Shown: one piece after another, positions 1 through 8,214 of the stretch | How positions within the stretch are numbered: position 1 is the stretch's first letter | Layout: each line of letters begins with the position of its first letter | Origin: CALABS01 sp050260775 | Lineage (GTDB): Bacteria > Pseudomonadota > Alphaproteobacteria > Rhodospirillales > Magnetospirillaceae | Assembly: GCA_050260775.1 (NCBI GenBank) | Contig: JBLNCP010000029.1 | Coordinates: 80,503 to 144,502, forward strand | DNA: 64,000 nt | Direction of reading: 5' to 3' | Program-made: the position numbers and the translations under genes | Notes under the pieces: generated by a model | Told to the model about the DNA's origin: nothing | The model's input: only the letters and a program-made list of their open reading frames with translations | Databases searched by the model: none

Positions 1-1
1 T

Positions 2-529
2 TTCATCGAGGACAAGGTGGTGCCGCCGAACCGGGCCTATCTCAAGCTGTGGGACGCCTTCACCCGCCTGGAAATCGCGCCCAAGCCCGGCGACACCTGC
101 CTCGATCTCGGCGCCTGCCCGGGGGGCTGGACCTGGGTGATCGCATCGCTCGGCGCCCGCGTCATCAGCATCGACAAGGCGCCGCTCGATCCCAGGATCG
201 CCGCCATGCCGGGGGTCTCGGTGCGTCGCGAGAGCGCCTTCGGGCTGGAGCCGGCGTCGGTGGGGCCGGTCGACTGGCTGTTCTCGGACGTCATCTGCTA
301 CCCCGAGCGCCTGCTGCGGCTGGTGGAGCGCTGGCGCGCCTCGGGACTGGTGAAGAACTTCCTGTGCACAGTCAAATTCCAGGGCGAGACCGATCATGCC
401 ATCGCCAAGGCATTCGCCGCCGTCCCCGGCTCAAAACTGCTTCATCTCTTCCACAATAAGCATGAGTTGACCTGGGTCCTGCTGGAGGGAGAAGTTGCTT
501 CCTCCCCCACGGACGGGGTAAACCTCTAA
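2..529 (+). CDS. RlmM-like SAM-dependent methyltransferase, 5'-truncated by the window edge
   Basis: The reading frame is already open at base 2 (it begins FIEDKVVPPNRAYLKLW), so the true start lies upstream and the GTG codons near base 17 are probably internal. The visible 175 residues hold a Rossmann SAM-binding motif, DLGACPGGWTW, then an acidic stretch and the pair FSDV and VKFQGE. This pattern resembles the C-terminal catalytic half of RlmM, the 23S rRNA ribose 2'-O-methyltransferase, including a LFHNKHELTW segment like the LYHDREEVTV end of the E. coli protein. The RNA substrate is inferred from family resemblance. The missing N-terminus would normally carry a THUMP-like RNA-binding part. 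Confidence 0.75.
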   Translation, partial: FIEDKVVPPNRAYLKLWDAFTRLEIAPKPGDTCLDLGACPGGWTWVIASLGARVISIDKAPLDPRIAAMPGVSVRRESAFGLEPASVGPVDWLFSDVICYPERLLRLVERWRASGLVKNFLCTVKFQGETDHAIAKAFAAVPGSKLLHLFHNKHELTWVLLEGEVASSPTDGVNL

Positions 530-560
530 ACAGTTTGCAAACCGAAGGATTGCCGGGGTC

Positions 561-1661
561 ATGGCCGTTGCTACCCTCCCGCCGCCGGTGGACATCGACA
601 GCGATACCAAGAAGGCCATCATCGATGGTCTGAAAAAGGTGCTGGCCAAGTTCCAGGGCGCCGGTCTGGTTGATGCGGGTGTGACCTACCAGGATCTGAT
701 CGCCCACCCCGACATCCTCGAAAAGTTCATCGCCACCTTCCTCGCCCATCGCGAGCTTTGCGACGACGTGGTGCTGGGGGGCGACGGCAAGCCGGTGCGC
801 GATCTCGACGCCCCGCTGGCCTGCCCGGTGACGCTCAACCAGGTCCAGCAATTGCTGGTGCGCACCTGCGCCAAGAAGGTGCTGGAGAGCGAGAAGACCA
901 TGACGACGGTCACCGAGACCGTCACCAAGAAGAGCTTCCTCGGCCTGATCAAGAAGACCGAGGAGATCCACCGCGAGACCGCCGATCCCGTCGAGGAGCG
1001 CAAGATCCGCGAGCTCACCCGCTACATCGCCTTCGGCTGGCAGTTGCCGCTGCTCGAGACCTACCGCCGCTGCCTGACCTACCAGCAGATCATGGAGATC
1101 GGCGAGGACCTGGTGGCGCTGCCCACCGCCGCCAAGATCGAGGCGGTCGGCCAGTTCGACCCCCAGACCCTCAGGAAGGTGAAGCAGGCGGCCGGTCCCG
1201 ATTTCGTCGAGATCCTGGCCGACCGGCCGCAGGCCATCGCCGGGGTCGCGGTGTGGAACCGCGACATGTACGAGTTCTATCGCAAGAACCTCGGCGACAA
1301 GGCCTGGGCCTTCTTCGCCCGCGACAAGGCCTTCTTCAATGTGGTGGCGGCCCTCGACAAGGCGACCGCGAAGATCTTCGGCGACGTGCTGTGCTATGTC
1401 GCGGCCGAGAACCTCGAAGAGATCCAGCGTCTCAACATCGACAAGATCGAGGTGCTGGTGGTCTCCCTCAAGGCGGCCTTCGGCGACCGCCTGCAGCACA
1501 TCCTGTCGCGGCCGGCCTTCGCCAAGGAAGTGCTGCGCAAGGTCATCGACAACCTTCTCCACATGACCCAGGAGAAGGACAAGCTGATGACGTCGTTCGC
1601 CCTGACCTGCAAGGCGATGGTGCCGACGGTGATGGAATGGCTGGCGAAGCAGCGCCCGTAG
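561..1661 (+). CDS. Conserved hypothetical protein, 366 aa
   Basis: I do not recognise this protein. It is a soluble, mostly helical 366-residue protein with no signal peptide, no membrane segment and no enzyme motif that I can name. A Lys/Thr-rich stretch at about residues 110-140 (KTMTTVTETVTKKSFLGLIKKTEE) separates an N-terminal helical part from a longer C-terminal helical part. It starts with ATG 31 bases after the methyltransferase gene and is followed, 61 bases on, by the GGDEF-EAL gene on the same strand. Base composition matches its neighbours, so it looks native. Codon use and an uninterrupted frame support a real gene; function is open. Confidence 0.7.
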   Translation: MAVATLPPPVDIDSDTKKAIIDGLKKVLAKFQGAGLVDAGVTYQDLIAHPDILEKFIATFLAHRELCDDVVLGGDGKPVRDLDAPLACPVTLNQVQQLLVRTCAKKVLESEKTMTTVTETVTKKSFLGLIKKTEEIHRETADPVEERKIRELTRYIAFGWQLPLLETYRRCLTYQQIMEIGEDLVALPTAAKIEAVGQFDPQTLRKVKQAAGPDFVEILADRPQAIAGVAVWNRDMYEFYRKNLGDKAWAFFARDKAFFNVVAALDKATAKIFGDVLCYVAAENLEEIQRLNIDKIEVLVVSLKAAFGDRLQHILSRPAFAKEVLRKVIDNLLHMTQEKDKLMTSFALTCKAMVPTVMEWLAKQRP

Positions 1662-1722
1662 CAACGTTCGGTGTAGCCACGCTGGCATTTACAACGTGCC
1701 CGGCATCCTGCATCTTCGGGAT

Positions 1723-4700
1723 ATGAACTCCGGCAACTTGGCCAAGAAGCTCCTCATCATCGAGGACAATCCCGGGGACCAACGGCTCATCGAGATCAAG
1801 CTCCGTGAGGCGATGGTTCCCTGGCCGGCGGAGTGTCGTTCGACGCTGGCCGGGGCGCTGGCGCTTGCCCCCTTCGACCAGTTCGAATGCATCCTGGCCG
1901 ATCTCGGCCTGCCCGACGCCTCCGGCCTCGACACGGTGCTGCGCCTCAAGGCCGCCGCGCCCGACACCGCCCTGGTGGTGCTGACCGGCCTCGACGACGA
2001 GCGGGTGGCGCAGGACGCCATCCGTGCCGGCGCCCAGGATTACGTCGTCAAGTCGCTGGCCGGGCTGGAGCTGCTGCCGCGGGTGATCCGCCACGCCGTC
2101 GACCGCCAGCAGACCCGCACCGCGCTCGAAATCTCGCACCGCACCACCGAGGCCCTGCTCGACGCCAGCCACGACATGGCGGCGCTGTTGGACGCCGACG
2201 GCCGCATCCTCACCATCAACGCCCAGGGCGCGCAATATTTCGGCAAGCTCGCCGAGGAGCTGGAGGGCGAGGACCTGTTCGGGTTGCTGCCGCCCAAGCT
2301 GGCCGACCACCGCCGCGCCTACCTCGCCAAGGCGATGCGCAAGGGCCGCACGGTGGAGTTCCAGGATTCCGACGGCCCCCGCTGGTTCGCCAACCGCGTG
2401 CTGGCGGTGCCGGGCGCCGGGCCGGGGGAGCACCGCTACGCCTATTTCTGCCGCGACATCTCCTCGGAGCGTGCCGCCGCCGAGAAATTGGCCGAGGCCA
2501 AGGACGAGGCCGACCTCGCCAACCGGGCCAAGACCGAGTTCATGAACCGCATGAGCCGCGACATCCGCACGCCGCTCAACGACGTGATCGGCTTCGCCGA
2601 GATGATGGCCACCGAGATGCTGGGGCCGCTCCATCCGGGGGCCTATCGCGAGTACGCCGAGGGCATCTTCAATTCCGGCAGCCAGATCCTCAAGCTGATC
2701 GACCGCATCACCGACGTGTCGATGCTGGAATCGGCGCTGCTGAAGGACCAGGCCTCGTACCGCGACCTCGTCGAGCTGTCGCCCGACCTCATCTGCGTGT
2801 GCGTGGACGGGGTGATCGAGCGCATCAACGCCGCCGGCCTGGGAATGCTGCGCGCCCCGGCCGCCTCGGCCTGCGAGGGGCGCAGCTTCGTCGAGTTCAT
2901 CCAGGCCGATTATCGCGGCATCTTCGACGGCGGGCTGGAGGCGCTCTACGAAGAGGACCACCCGGTCCCGGTCAAGGTGGTGACTCTCGCCGGGCGCACG
3001 CGCGACGTCGAACTGTCGGCGGTGCCGCTCAAGCGCGACGGACACACCGCCACCCTGCTGGTCGGCCGCGACACCACCGAGGTCACCGCCGCCATGCGCG
3101 CGGTGGCGGCGCGCGAGCATCGCATCCGCGCCATCATGGACACCGTGCTCGACGCCATCGTCACCATCGACGACGAGGGCATCATCGTCAGCGCCAACCT
3201 GTCGGTGGAGCGCATCTTCGGCTATCCGCTGTCGGAACTGATCGGCACCAACGTCAAGATCCTGATGCCCGAGCCCGAGGCCAGCCGGCACGACGGCTAC
3301 ATCCGGAACTATCTGTCGGGCCAGGGCGGCGGCGTGGTCGGCATCGGCCGCGAGGTCATGGCACGGCGCAAGGACGGCACCCTCTTCCCGGTGCACCTGT
3401 CGGTATCGGAACTGCGGCTCGACAAGCGCCGCCTGTTCACCGGCACCATCCGCGACCTCACCGAGAACAAGCAGCTGGCGCAGCGCGTCGCCTATCTCGC
3501 CAATCACGATTCGCTCACCGACCTGCCCAACCGCACGCTGTTGTCAGACCGTCTGGCGCAGGCGCTGGCGCAGGCGAGGACCAACGCGTCCATGGTGGCG
3601 GTGATGACCATCGACCTGGCCGGCTTCACCACCATCAACGATTCGCTGGGCCACGAGGTCGGCAACGCCGTGCTGCGCGAGACCGCCCGCCGCCTGAGCC
3701 AGGCGGTGTCGCCGGTGGGGACCGCCGCGCGGCTGGCCGGCGACGAGTTCGCCGTCGTGATTCCGCAGCTCAAGGACCCGGCGGCGGTGACGGTGGCGGT
3801 CGAGCACGTCACCGAGCAATTGTCCAAGCCGTTCAGCATCCACGGCAACGACCTGACGCTGCCCGCCGACATGGGCGTGTCCGTCTATCCGCGCGACGGC
3901 GACGAGCCGCACGACCTGCTGCGCAACGCCGAGATGGCCCTGCACATCGTCAAGCGCGACCCCGGCGAGCGGGTCGGCTTCTTCGACGCCGCGATGTCCT
4001 ACGCCGTCTCCGAGCGGCTGACCCTGGAGCGCTCCATCAAGCATGCGCTGGCGATCGGCCAGTTCGAGCTGTTCTATCAGCCGCAGGTGCGCCTGTCCGA
4101 CTATCGGCTGATCGGCGCCGAGGCGCTGATCCGCTGGCGCCATCCCGAACTGGGCATCATCGCGCCGGACAAGTTCATTCCCGTCGCCGAGGACACCGGC
4201 CTCATCGTCCCCATGGGGACCTGGGTGCTGCAGACGGCCTGCCGCCAGCTCAGGCAGTGGAACGACATGGGGCTGCCGGCCATCCGCATCGGGGTCAATA
4301 TCTCGGGCCGCCAGTTCCGCGAGCCCGATCTCGCCGACACCGTGCGCGCTGCCATTGCCGATGCCGGCATTCCGGCCCACCAGCTCGACCTCGAACTGAC
4401 CGAGAGCATGCTGATGGTCGACGGCGAGGGCACGCTGAAGCTGCTGCGCGAACTGGCGGGGCTCGGGGTGTCGCTCTCCATCGACGATTTCGGCACCGGC
4501 TATTCGTCGCTGGCCTACCTCAAGCGCTTCCCCGTCAACACGGTCAAGATCGACCGCGCCTTCGTGCGCGACCTCGACCACGACGAGGACGGCCGGGTCA
4601 TCGCCAACGCCATTATCTCGCTCGCCCATTCCCTGTCGCTGAAGACCATCGCCGAGGGCGTGGAGACCGAGGCGCAGGCCAGCCTGCTGGCCAAGCACGG

Positions 4701-4827
4701 CTGCGACGAGATCCAGGGTTACATGATCGGCCGCCCGCTGCCGGCGGCTGATTTCCTCACCTTCGCCAAGAATTACGACGCGGGATCCACCGCGCCCAAC
4801 GGGATATTGCAGGGAGCCGGTTCATGA
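1723..4827 (+). CDS. REC-PAS-PAS-PAS-GGDEF-EAL cyclic-di-GMP protein with FixL-like haem PAS
   Basis: Multidomain sensor acting on cyclic-di-GMP, 1034 aa. Order: receiver (residues 8-115, phospho-acceptor Asp60); PAS (about 140-250); a HisKA-like helical hairpin (265-335) in which the usual SHELRTPLN reads SRDIRTPLN, so Arg279 replaces the phospho-His, with no ATPase domain after it; PAS (345-455); PAS (462-580) closely like the FixL haem pocket, with His523 in SRHDGY and Arg543 in GIGRE; GGDEF (about 590-755, signature AGDEF); EAL (about 770-1010) with EALIRW, ELTES, DDFGTG, KID, EGVE and QGY all present. The EAL half looks catalytically competent; GGDEF activity is uncertain. ATG 1723 is chosen; an in-frame GTG at 1696 is possible and neither has a strong ribosome site. 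Its stop overlaps the next gene, so the two are probably co-translated. Confidence 0.88.
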   Translation: MNSGNLAKKLLIIEDNPGDQRLIEIKLREAMVPWPAECRSTLAGALALAPFDQFECILADLGLPDASGLDTVLRLKAAAPDTALVVLTGLDDERVAQDAIRAGAQDYVVKSLAGLELLPRVIRHAVDRQQTRTALEISHRTTEALLDASHDMAALLDADGRILTINAQGAQYFGKLAEELEGEDLFGLLPPKLADHRRAYLAKAMRKGRTVEFQDSDGPRWFANRVLAVPGAGPGEHRYAYFCRDISSERAAAEKLAEAKDEADLANRAKTEFMNRMSRDIRTPLNDVIGFAEMMATEMLGPLHPGAYREYAEGIFNSGSQILKLIDRITDVSMLESALLKDQASYRDLVELSPDLICVCVDGVIERINAAGLGMLRAPAASACEGRSFVEFIQADYRGIFDGGLEALYEEDHPVPVKVVTLAGRTRDVELSAVPLKRDGHTATLLVGRDTTEVTAAMRAVAAREHRIRAIMDTVLDAIVTIDDEGIIVSANLSVERIFGYPLSELIGTNVKILMPEPEASRHDGYIRNYLSGQGGGVVGIGREVMARRKDGTLFPVHLSVSELRLDKRRLFTGTIRDLTENKQLAQRVAYLANHDSLTDLPNRTLLSDRLAQALAQARTNASMVAVMTIDLAGFTTINDSLGHEVGNAVLRETARRLSQAVSPVGTAARLAGDEFAVVIPQLKDPAAVTVAVEHVTEQLSKPFSIHGNDLTLPADMGVSVYPRDGDEPHDLLRNAEMALHIVKRDPGERVGFFDAAMSYAVSERLTLERSIKHALAIGQFELFYQPQVRLSDYRLIGAEALIRWRHPELGIIAPDKFIPVAEDTGLIVPMGTWVLQTACRQLRQWNDMGLPAIRIGVNISGRQFREPDLADTVRAAIADAGIPAHQLDLELTESMLMVDGEGTLKLLRELAGLGVSLSIDDFGTGYSSLAYLKRFPVNTVKIDRAFVRDLDHDEDGRVIANAIISLAHSLSLKTIAEGVETEAQASLLAKHGCDEIQGYMIGRPLPAADFLTFAKNYDAGSTAPNGILQGAGS

Positions 4828-5192
4828 CGGGTACGATCGTGATCGTCGAAGACAACGCCATGAACATGAAGCTCCTGGAGCAGGCGCTGACCATCGCCGG
4901 CTACGAGGCGGTGAAGTCCTCGGACGGCGAGGGGCTGGTGGACCTGGCCGCGGGCTCCGGTGCCGGACTGGTCCTGATGGACATCCAGCTCCCCAAGCAA
5001 TCCGGCGTCGATCTCCTGAAGCTGCTGAAGGCCGATGCGCGCACCCGCGCCCTTCCGGTATTGGCCGTCACCGCCTTCGCCGACCCGGACTCGGTGGCCG
5101 GCTTCCTCAAGGAGGGCTTCGATCAGGTCATCACCAAGCCGATCTCCATCCGCAAGCTGCTTGACGAAGTGGCCCGCTATCTGGGCGGCTGA
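4824..5192 (+). CDS. DivK-like single-domain response regulator
   Basis: A 122-residue stand-alone receiver domain with no output domain. It has the acidic pair in IVEDNAMNMK, the phospho-acceptor Asp in LVLMDIQLP, the Thr/Ala switch region LAVTAFA and the conserved Lys in ITKPIS. This arrangement (VEDN at the start, MDIQLP around the Asp) is typical of DivK, the alphaproteobacterial cell-cycle and signalling receiver. Its ATG overlaps the stop of the GGDEF-EAL gene in an ATGA arrangement, which implies translational coupling. It may therefore relay phosphate to or from partners of that protein. Whether it is the true DivK orthologue or a paralogue cannot be told from one locus. Confidence 0.85.
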   Translation: MTGTIVIVEDNAMNMKLLEQALTIAGYEAVKSSDGEGLVDLAAGSGAGLVLMDIQLPKQSGVDLLKLLKADARTRALPVLAVTAFADPDSVAGFLKEGFDQVITKPISIRKLLDEVARYLGG

Positions 5193-5358
5193 GGGCCGCG
5201 CTCACCGGCGGAGGGGGCTTCCTGTCGCCGCCGTGAGGCACCAAATCAAGCCTTGACGCCTTCTCGGCCCTTTGGCTTGTTTGAGCGTCCGCCCGTCGCC
5301 CCCTCTCGCGAAGCGCCACCCCGGTCGCGCCTCGCTCCCTTGGACAGGAACCCCCCGT

Positions 5359-6726
5359 ATGTCCGCACCCGCCAAGCCGAGCGGCGAGCCGATCACCTCC
5401 AAGCGCCAGCTGGTCGAGTACCTTGAATCCGGGTGCAAGCCGCGCGACGCGTGGCGCATCGGCACCGAGCACGAGAAGTTCGCCTACACCCTCGACGATC
5501 TGCGGCCGCTGCCCTTCGAGGGCGAGCGCGGCATCCGCGCCATGCTGGAGGGCCTGATCGGGCTGGGCTGGCGCCCGGTCGAGGAAAACGGCCAAGTCAT
5601 CGCCCTGCTCGACGACACCGGCGCCAGCGTGACTCTGGAGCCGGGCGGGCAGCTGGAACTGTCGGGCGCCCCGATGGATTCCATCCACGAGACCTGCCGG
5701 GAAACCTATGCCCACCTCAAGCAGGTCAAGCAGGTGGCGGCGCGCCTGCGCGTCGGCTTCCTGGGGGTGGGGTTCCAGCCCAAGTGGGCGCGCGAGGACA
5801 TCCCGTGGATGCCCAAGGGGCGCTACGCCATCATGGGCGAGTACATGCCCAAGCGGGGGAGCAAGGGCCTCGACATGATGCTGCGCACCTGCACGGTGCA
5901 GGTGAACCTCGATTTCGCCTCGGAAGCCGACATGGTGCGCAAGTTCCGCACCTCTCTGGCGCTGCAGCCGGTGGCGACGGCGCTGTTCGCCAGCTCCCCG
6001 TTCATCGAGGGGCGGCCGTCGGGCCTGCTGTCGTCGCGCTCCGACGTGTGGACCGATACCGATCCCGACCGTTGCGGCATGGTGCCGTTCGTGTTCGAGG
6101 ACGGCATGGGGTTCGAGCGCTACGTCGACTGGATGCTCGACGTGCCCATGTACTTCGTCTACCGCGACGGCCGCTACATCGACGCCTCGGGCCAGTCCTT
6201 CCGCGACTTCATGGCCGGGCGGCTGCCGGCGCTGCCGGGCGAGCGGCCGACCATCGGCGACTGGACCGACCATCTCACCACCGCGTTCCCCGAGGTCCGG
6301 CTCAAGAAGTACCTCGAGATGCGCGGCGCCGACGGCGGACCGTGGCGGCGCCTGTGCGCCCTGCCGGCCCTGTGGGTCGGCCTGCTCTACGACGACGACG
6401 CGCTGGCCGGCGCCTGGGACCTCGTCAAGGATTGGACCATCGAGGAGCGCGAGACCCTGCGCGCCGAGGTGCCGCGGCTCGGGCTCAACGCCAAGGTGCG
6501 CGGGCGCTCCGTCCGCGACCTGGCGCTCGACGTGCTGGCGCTGTCGTCCCAGGGCCTGAAGGCCCGCCGCCGCTTCAACGATTCGGGGCGCGACGAATCC
6601 ATCTTCCTCGACACCCTCGACGCCATCGCGCGCTCGGGCCGCACCCCGGCCGAGGAAATGCTGGAGGCCTACCACGGCCGCTGGCAGGAGAGCGTCGAAC
6701 CGATCTTCAAGGAATACGCCTACTAG
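5359..6726 (+). CDS. gshA: Glutamate-cysteine ligase, plant/alphaproteobacterial type
   Basis: Catalyses the ATP-dependent joining of glutamate and cysteine, the first and committed step of glutathione synthesis, in the cytoplasm. The 455-residue product matches the GCS2-like class found in alphaproteobacteria and plants: an early GTEHEKF motif, then the ALLDDTGASVTLEPGGQLELSGA segment that binds glutamate, and later the TVQVNLDF motif. The start at ATG 5359 follows a GGACAGGA ribosome site; the frame stays open upstream to 5272 but those residues look non-coding. A chorismate mutase gene follows 11 bases downstream, probably in one transcript. Confidence 0.9.
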   Translation: MSAPAKPSGEPITSKRQLVEYLESGCKPRDAWRIGTEHEKFAYTLDDLRPLPFEGERGIRAMLEGLIGLGWRPVEENGQVIALLDDTGASVTLEPGGQLELSGAPMDSIHETCRETYAHLKQVKQVAARLRVGFLGVGFQPKWAREDIPWMPKGRYAIMGEYMPKRGSKGLDMMLRTCTVQVNLDFASEADMVRKFRTSLALQPVATALFASSPFIEGRPSGLLSSRSDVWTDTDPDRCGMVPFVFEDGMGFERYVDWMLDVPMYFVYRDGRYIDASGQSFRDFMAGRLPALPGERPTIGDWTDHLTTAFPEVRLKKYLEMRGADGGPWRRLCALPALWVGLLYDDDALAGAWDLVKDWTIEERETLRAEVPRLGLNAKVRGRSVRDLALDVLALSSQGLKARRRFNDSGRDESIFLDTLDAIARSGRTPAEEMLEAYHGRWQESVEPIFKEYAY

Positions 6727-6737
6727 GGAGCTCGCCA

Positions 6738-7037
6738 ATGGGGACGACCTGCACCAGCCTTGCGGAAGTGCGCGACAATATTGACCGCCTGGATGACCGC
6801 ATCGTCGAGCTGCTGGCCGAGCGCGGACGCTACGTCGAGCAGGCGGCGCGCTTCAAGGCGACCAAGGCGGCGGTGGTCGACAACGACCGCATCGAGGATA
6901 TCGTGCTCAAGGTCCGTCACCTGGCCAACGAGTACGGGACCTCGCCCGACCTGATCGAGCACATCTACCGCGCGATGATCAACGCCTACATCCTCCACGA
7001 GAGCCAGGAGTGGCTGAAGCTGCACGAGGGAGCGTGA
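6738..7037 (+). CDS. Chorismate mutase, AroQ class
   Basis: A 99-residue all-helical chorismate mutase of the AroQ type, converting chorismate to prephenate for phenylalanine and tyrosine synthesis. The N-terminal helix has the standard RDNIDRLDDRIVELLAERG pattern, followed by Lys in ARFKATK and a later HIYRAMINAYILHE helix. No fused prephenate dehydratase or dehydrogenase is present, so it is a free-standing mutase. ATG 6738 follows AGGGAG at 6724-6729. It lies 11 bases after gshA, which suggests co-transcription without an obvious pathway link. Confidence 0.88.
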   Translation: MGTTCTSLAEVRDNIDRLDDRIVELLAERGRYVEQAARFKATKAAVVDNDRIEDIVLKVRHLANEYGTSPDLIEHIYRAMINAYILHESQEWLKLHEGA

Positions 7038-7066
7038 CGGCGCATCGCTCCCTCGGCTGACTTGGC

Positions 7067-7831
7067 TCACCCGTGGCCGGGCAGGATGCCGGTGTTGGCA
7101 CTGGCCTGGTCGGCGCGCAGGCGGTCCAGCAGGGCCGCGTCCCCCTGCTGCTCACCCCAGCGATCGAAGTGCACCAACTGGTCGATCGGCAGGCGCGGGC
7201 GCCAGCCGGCGGCCTCCAGTTCCGGGCGACGGTGGTAGCCCTTGACCCTGCCGAGGCAGAGGTAGGCGACCGGGACGATGCCCTTGGGGATGGCCAGCGC
7301 GGCCTGCACCGCGTCGTTGTCGAAGATGCTGACCCAGCCGACGCCCAGGCCCTCGGCCCGGGCGGCCAGCCACAGGTTCTGCACGGCGCACACCGAACTG
7401 TAGAGGTCCATGGTGCGGATGTGGGTGCGGCCGATCACCACCGGCCCGGCCCGCTCGCGGTCGCAGGTGACGCAGATGTTCACGGGGGCCTCCATGATCC
7501 CTTCCAGCTTCAGCGCGCTGTAGAAGTCGCGCTGGTCTTCCGGGAACATCAGGGCGGCCTCGGCGTGCGCCTTGCGGAAGGCGTCGTGGACCTTTCGGCG
7601 CACGGTCCCGTCGCGCACGACGACGAAGCTCCACGGCTGCATGAAGCCGACCGAGGGCGCGTGATGCGCCGCCAGCAGGATGCGGCTCAGCATGTCGTCG
7701 GGCACCGGGTCGGGCAGGAATTCACCACGGGTGTCGCGCCGGGTGTAGATGGCGCGGTAGACGCCCTCGCGTTCGGCGGCGGACAGGGGGGCGGCAGGCA
7801 CAAGGGTGGCGGGCAAAACGGTGTCGTCCAT
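7067..7831 (-). CDS. bluB: 5,6-dimethylbenzimidazole synthase BluB
   Basis: A nitroreductase-fold flavoenzyme that consumes reduced FMN and oxygen to make 5,6-dimethylbenzimidazole, the lower ligand of vitamin B12. Recognisable BluB features are the TRRDTRGEF start, the APSVGFMQPWSFV motif, LEGIMEAPVNICVTCDR and NLWLAARAEGLGVGWVSIF. Three tandem ATG codons occur at the start (first bases 7837, 7834 and 7831); the third has the best spacing, 7 bases, from the GAAGGGG ribosome site and is used here, giving 254 aa. A cobalamin riboswitch lies directly upstream on the same strand, which independently supports the B12 assignment. Confidence 0.92.
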   Translation of the reverse strand: MDDTVLPATLVPAAPLSAAEREGVYRAIYTRRDTRGEFLPDPVPDDMLSRILLAAHHAPSVGFMQPWSFVVVRDGTVRRKVHDAFRKAHAEAALMFPEDQRDFYSALKLEGIMEAPVNICVTCDRERAGPVVIGRTHIRTMDLYSSVCAVQNLWLAARAEGLGVGWVSIFDNDAVQAALAIPKGIVPVAYLCLGRVKGYHRRPELEAAGWRPRLPIDQLVHFDRWGEQQGDAALLDRLRADQASANTGILPGHG

Positions 7832-7885
7832 CATCATTCCCCTTCGATGGAACGCCCGGCCGGCCTCCACGCTGGCCGGGCAAGG

Positions 7886-8035
7886 TCCGTCAGGCCGGTC
7901 TTCTGACTCGGGTTCATCCCTGCCGGACGCCTTCCCAGCCCTCGAGCCAGTGGCATTCGTCCGACAGGTCCCCCTTACAGCGTTGGGCACGTCGCGGGGT
8001 TGCACCGCGTTCCCGATTCTCCGGCCCGCTCGCAC
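7886..8035 (-). promoter_or_regulatory. Cobalamin (adenosylcobalamin) riboswitch upstream of bluB
   Basis: Reading the minus strand, the leader contains the hallmarks of the B12 riboswitch in the right order: GGGAACGCGGTGCAA, a GCAACCCCG-type core, a CTGTAAG element, GCCACTGG, GGGAAGGCG, then the B12 box AGTCAGAAGACCGGCCTGA (complement of 7890-7908). Between the box and the bluB start there is a GC-rich hairpin (about 7856-7880, CCGGCC arms) that could serve as the expression platform. Known members switch the downstream gene off when coenzyme B12 is plentiful. Outer boundaries are approximate. Confidence 0.9.
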
Positions 8036-8214
8036 GGTCCGGCACCTGATGGATCAAGCGGTGATAGCGTGGCCGGCGGCCCAAGGCAAGCGGGGCGGAG
8101 CCGGGGATGGCGGCATCCGAGTGCGTTTCCAAGTCGCGCGCTTGACGGGGGCGGCCGGGTCGTCTACCAACCCCAGACTTCCCGAGTTTCAGTGCCCTGC
8201 CCCGCGGAGGATTC

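Noticed and set aside
1543..3507. Long minus-strand frame (654 codons) opposite the GGDEF-EAL gene
   Set aside because: High GC makes antisense frames long; the His/Gly/Arg/Leu-rich composition has no protein family pattern, while the plus strand encodes clear domains.
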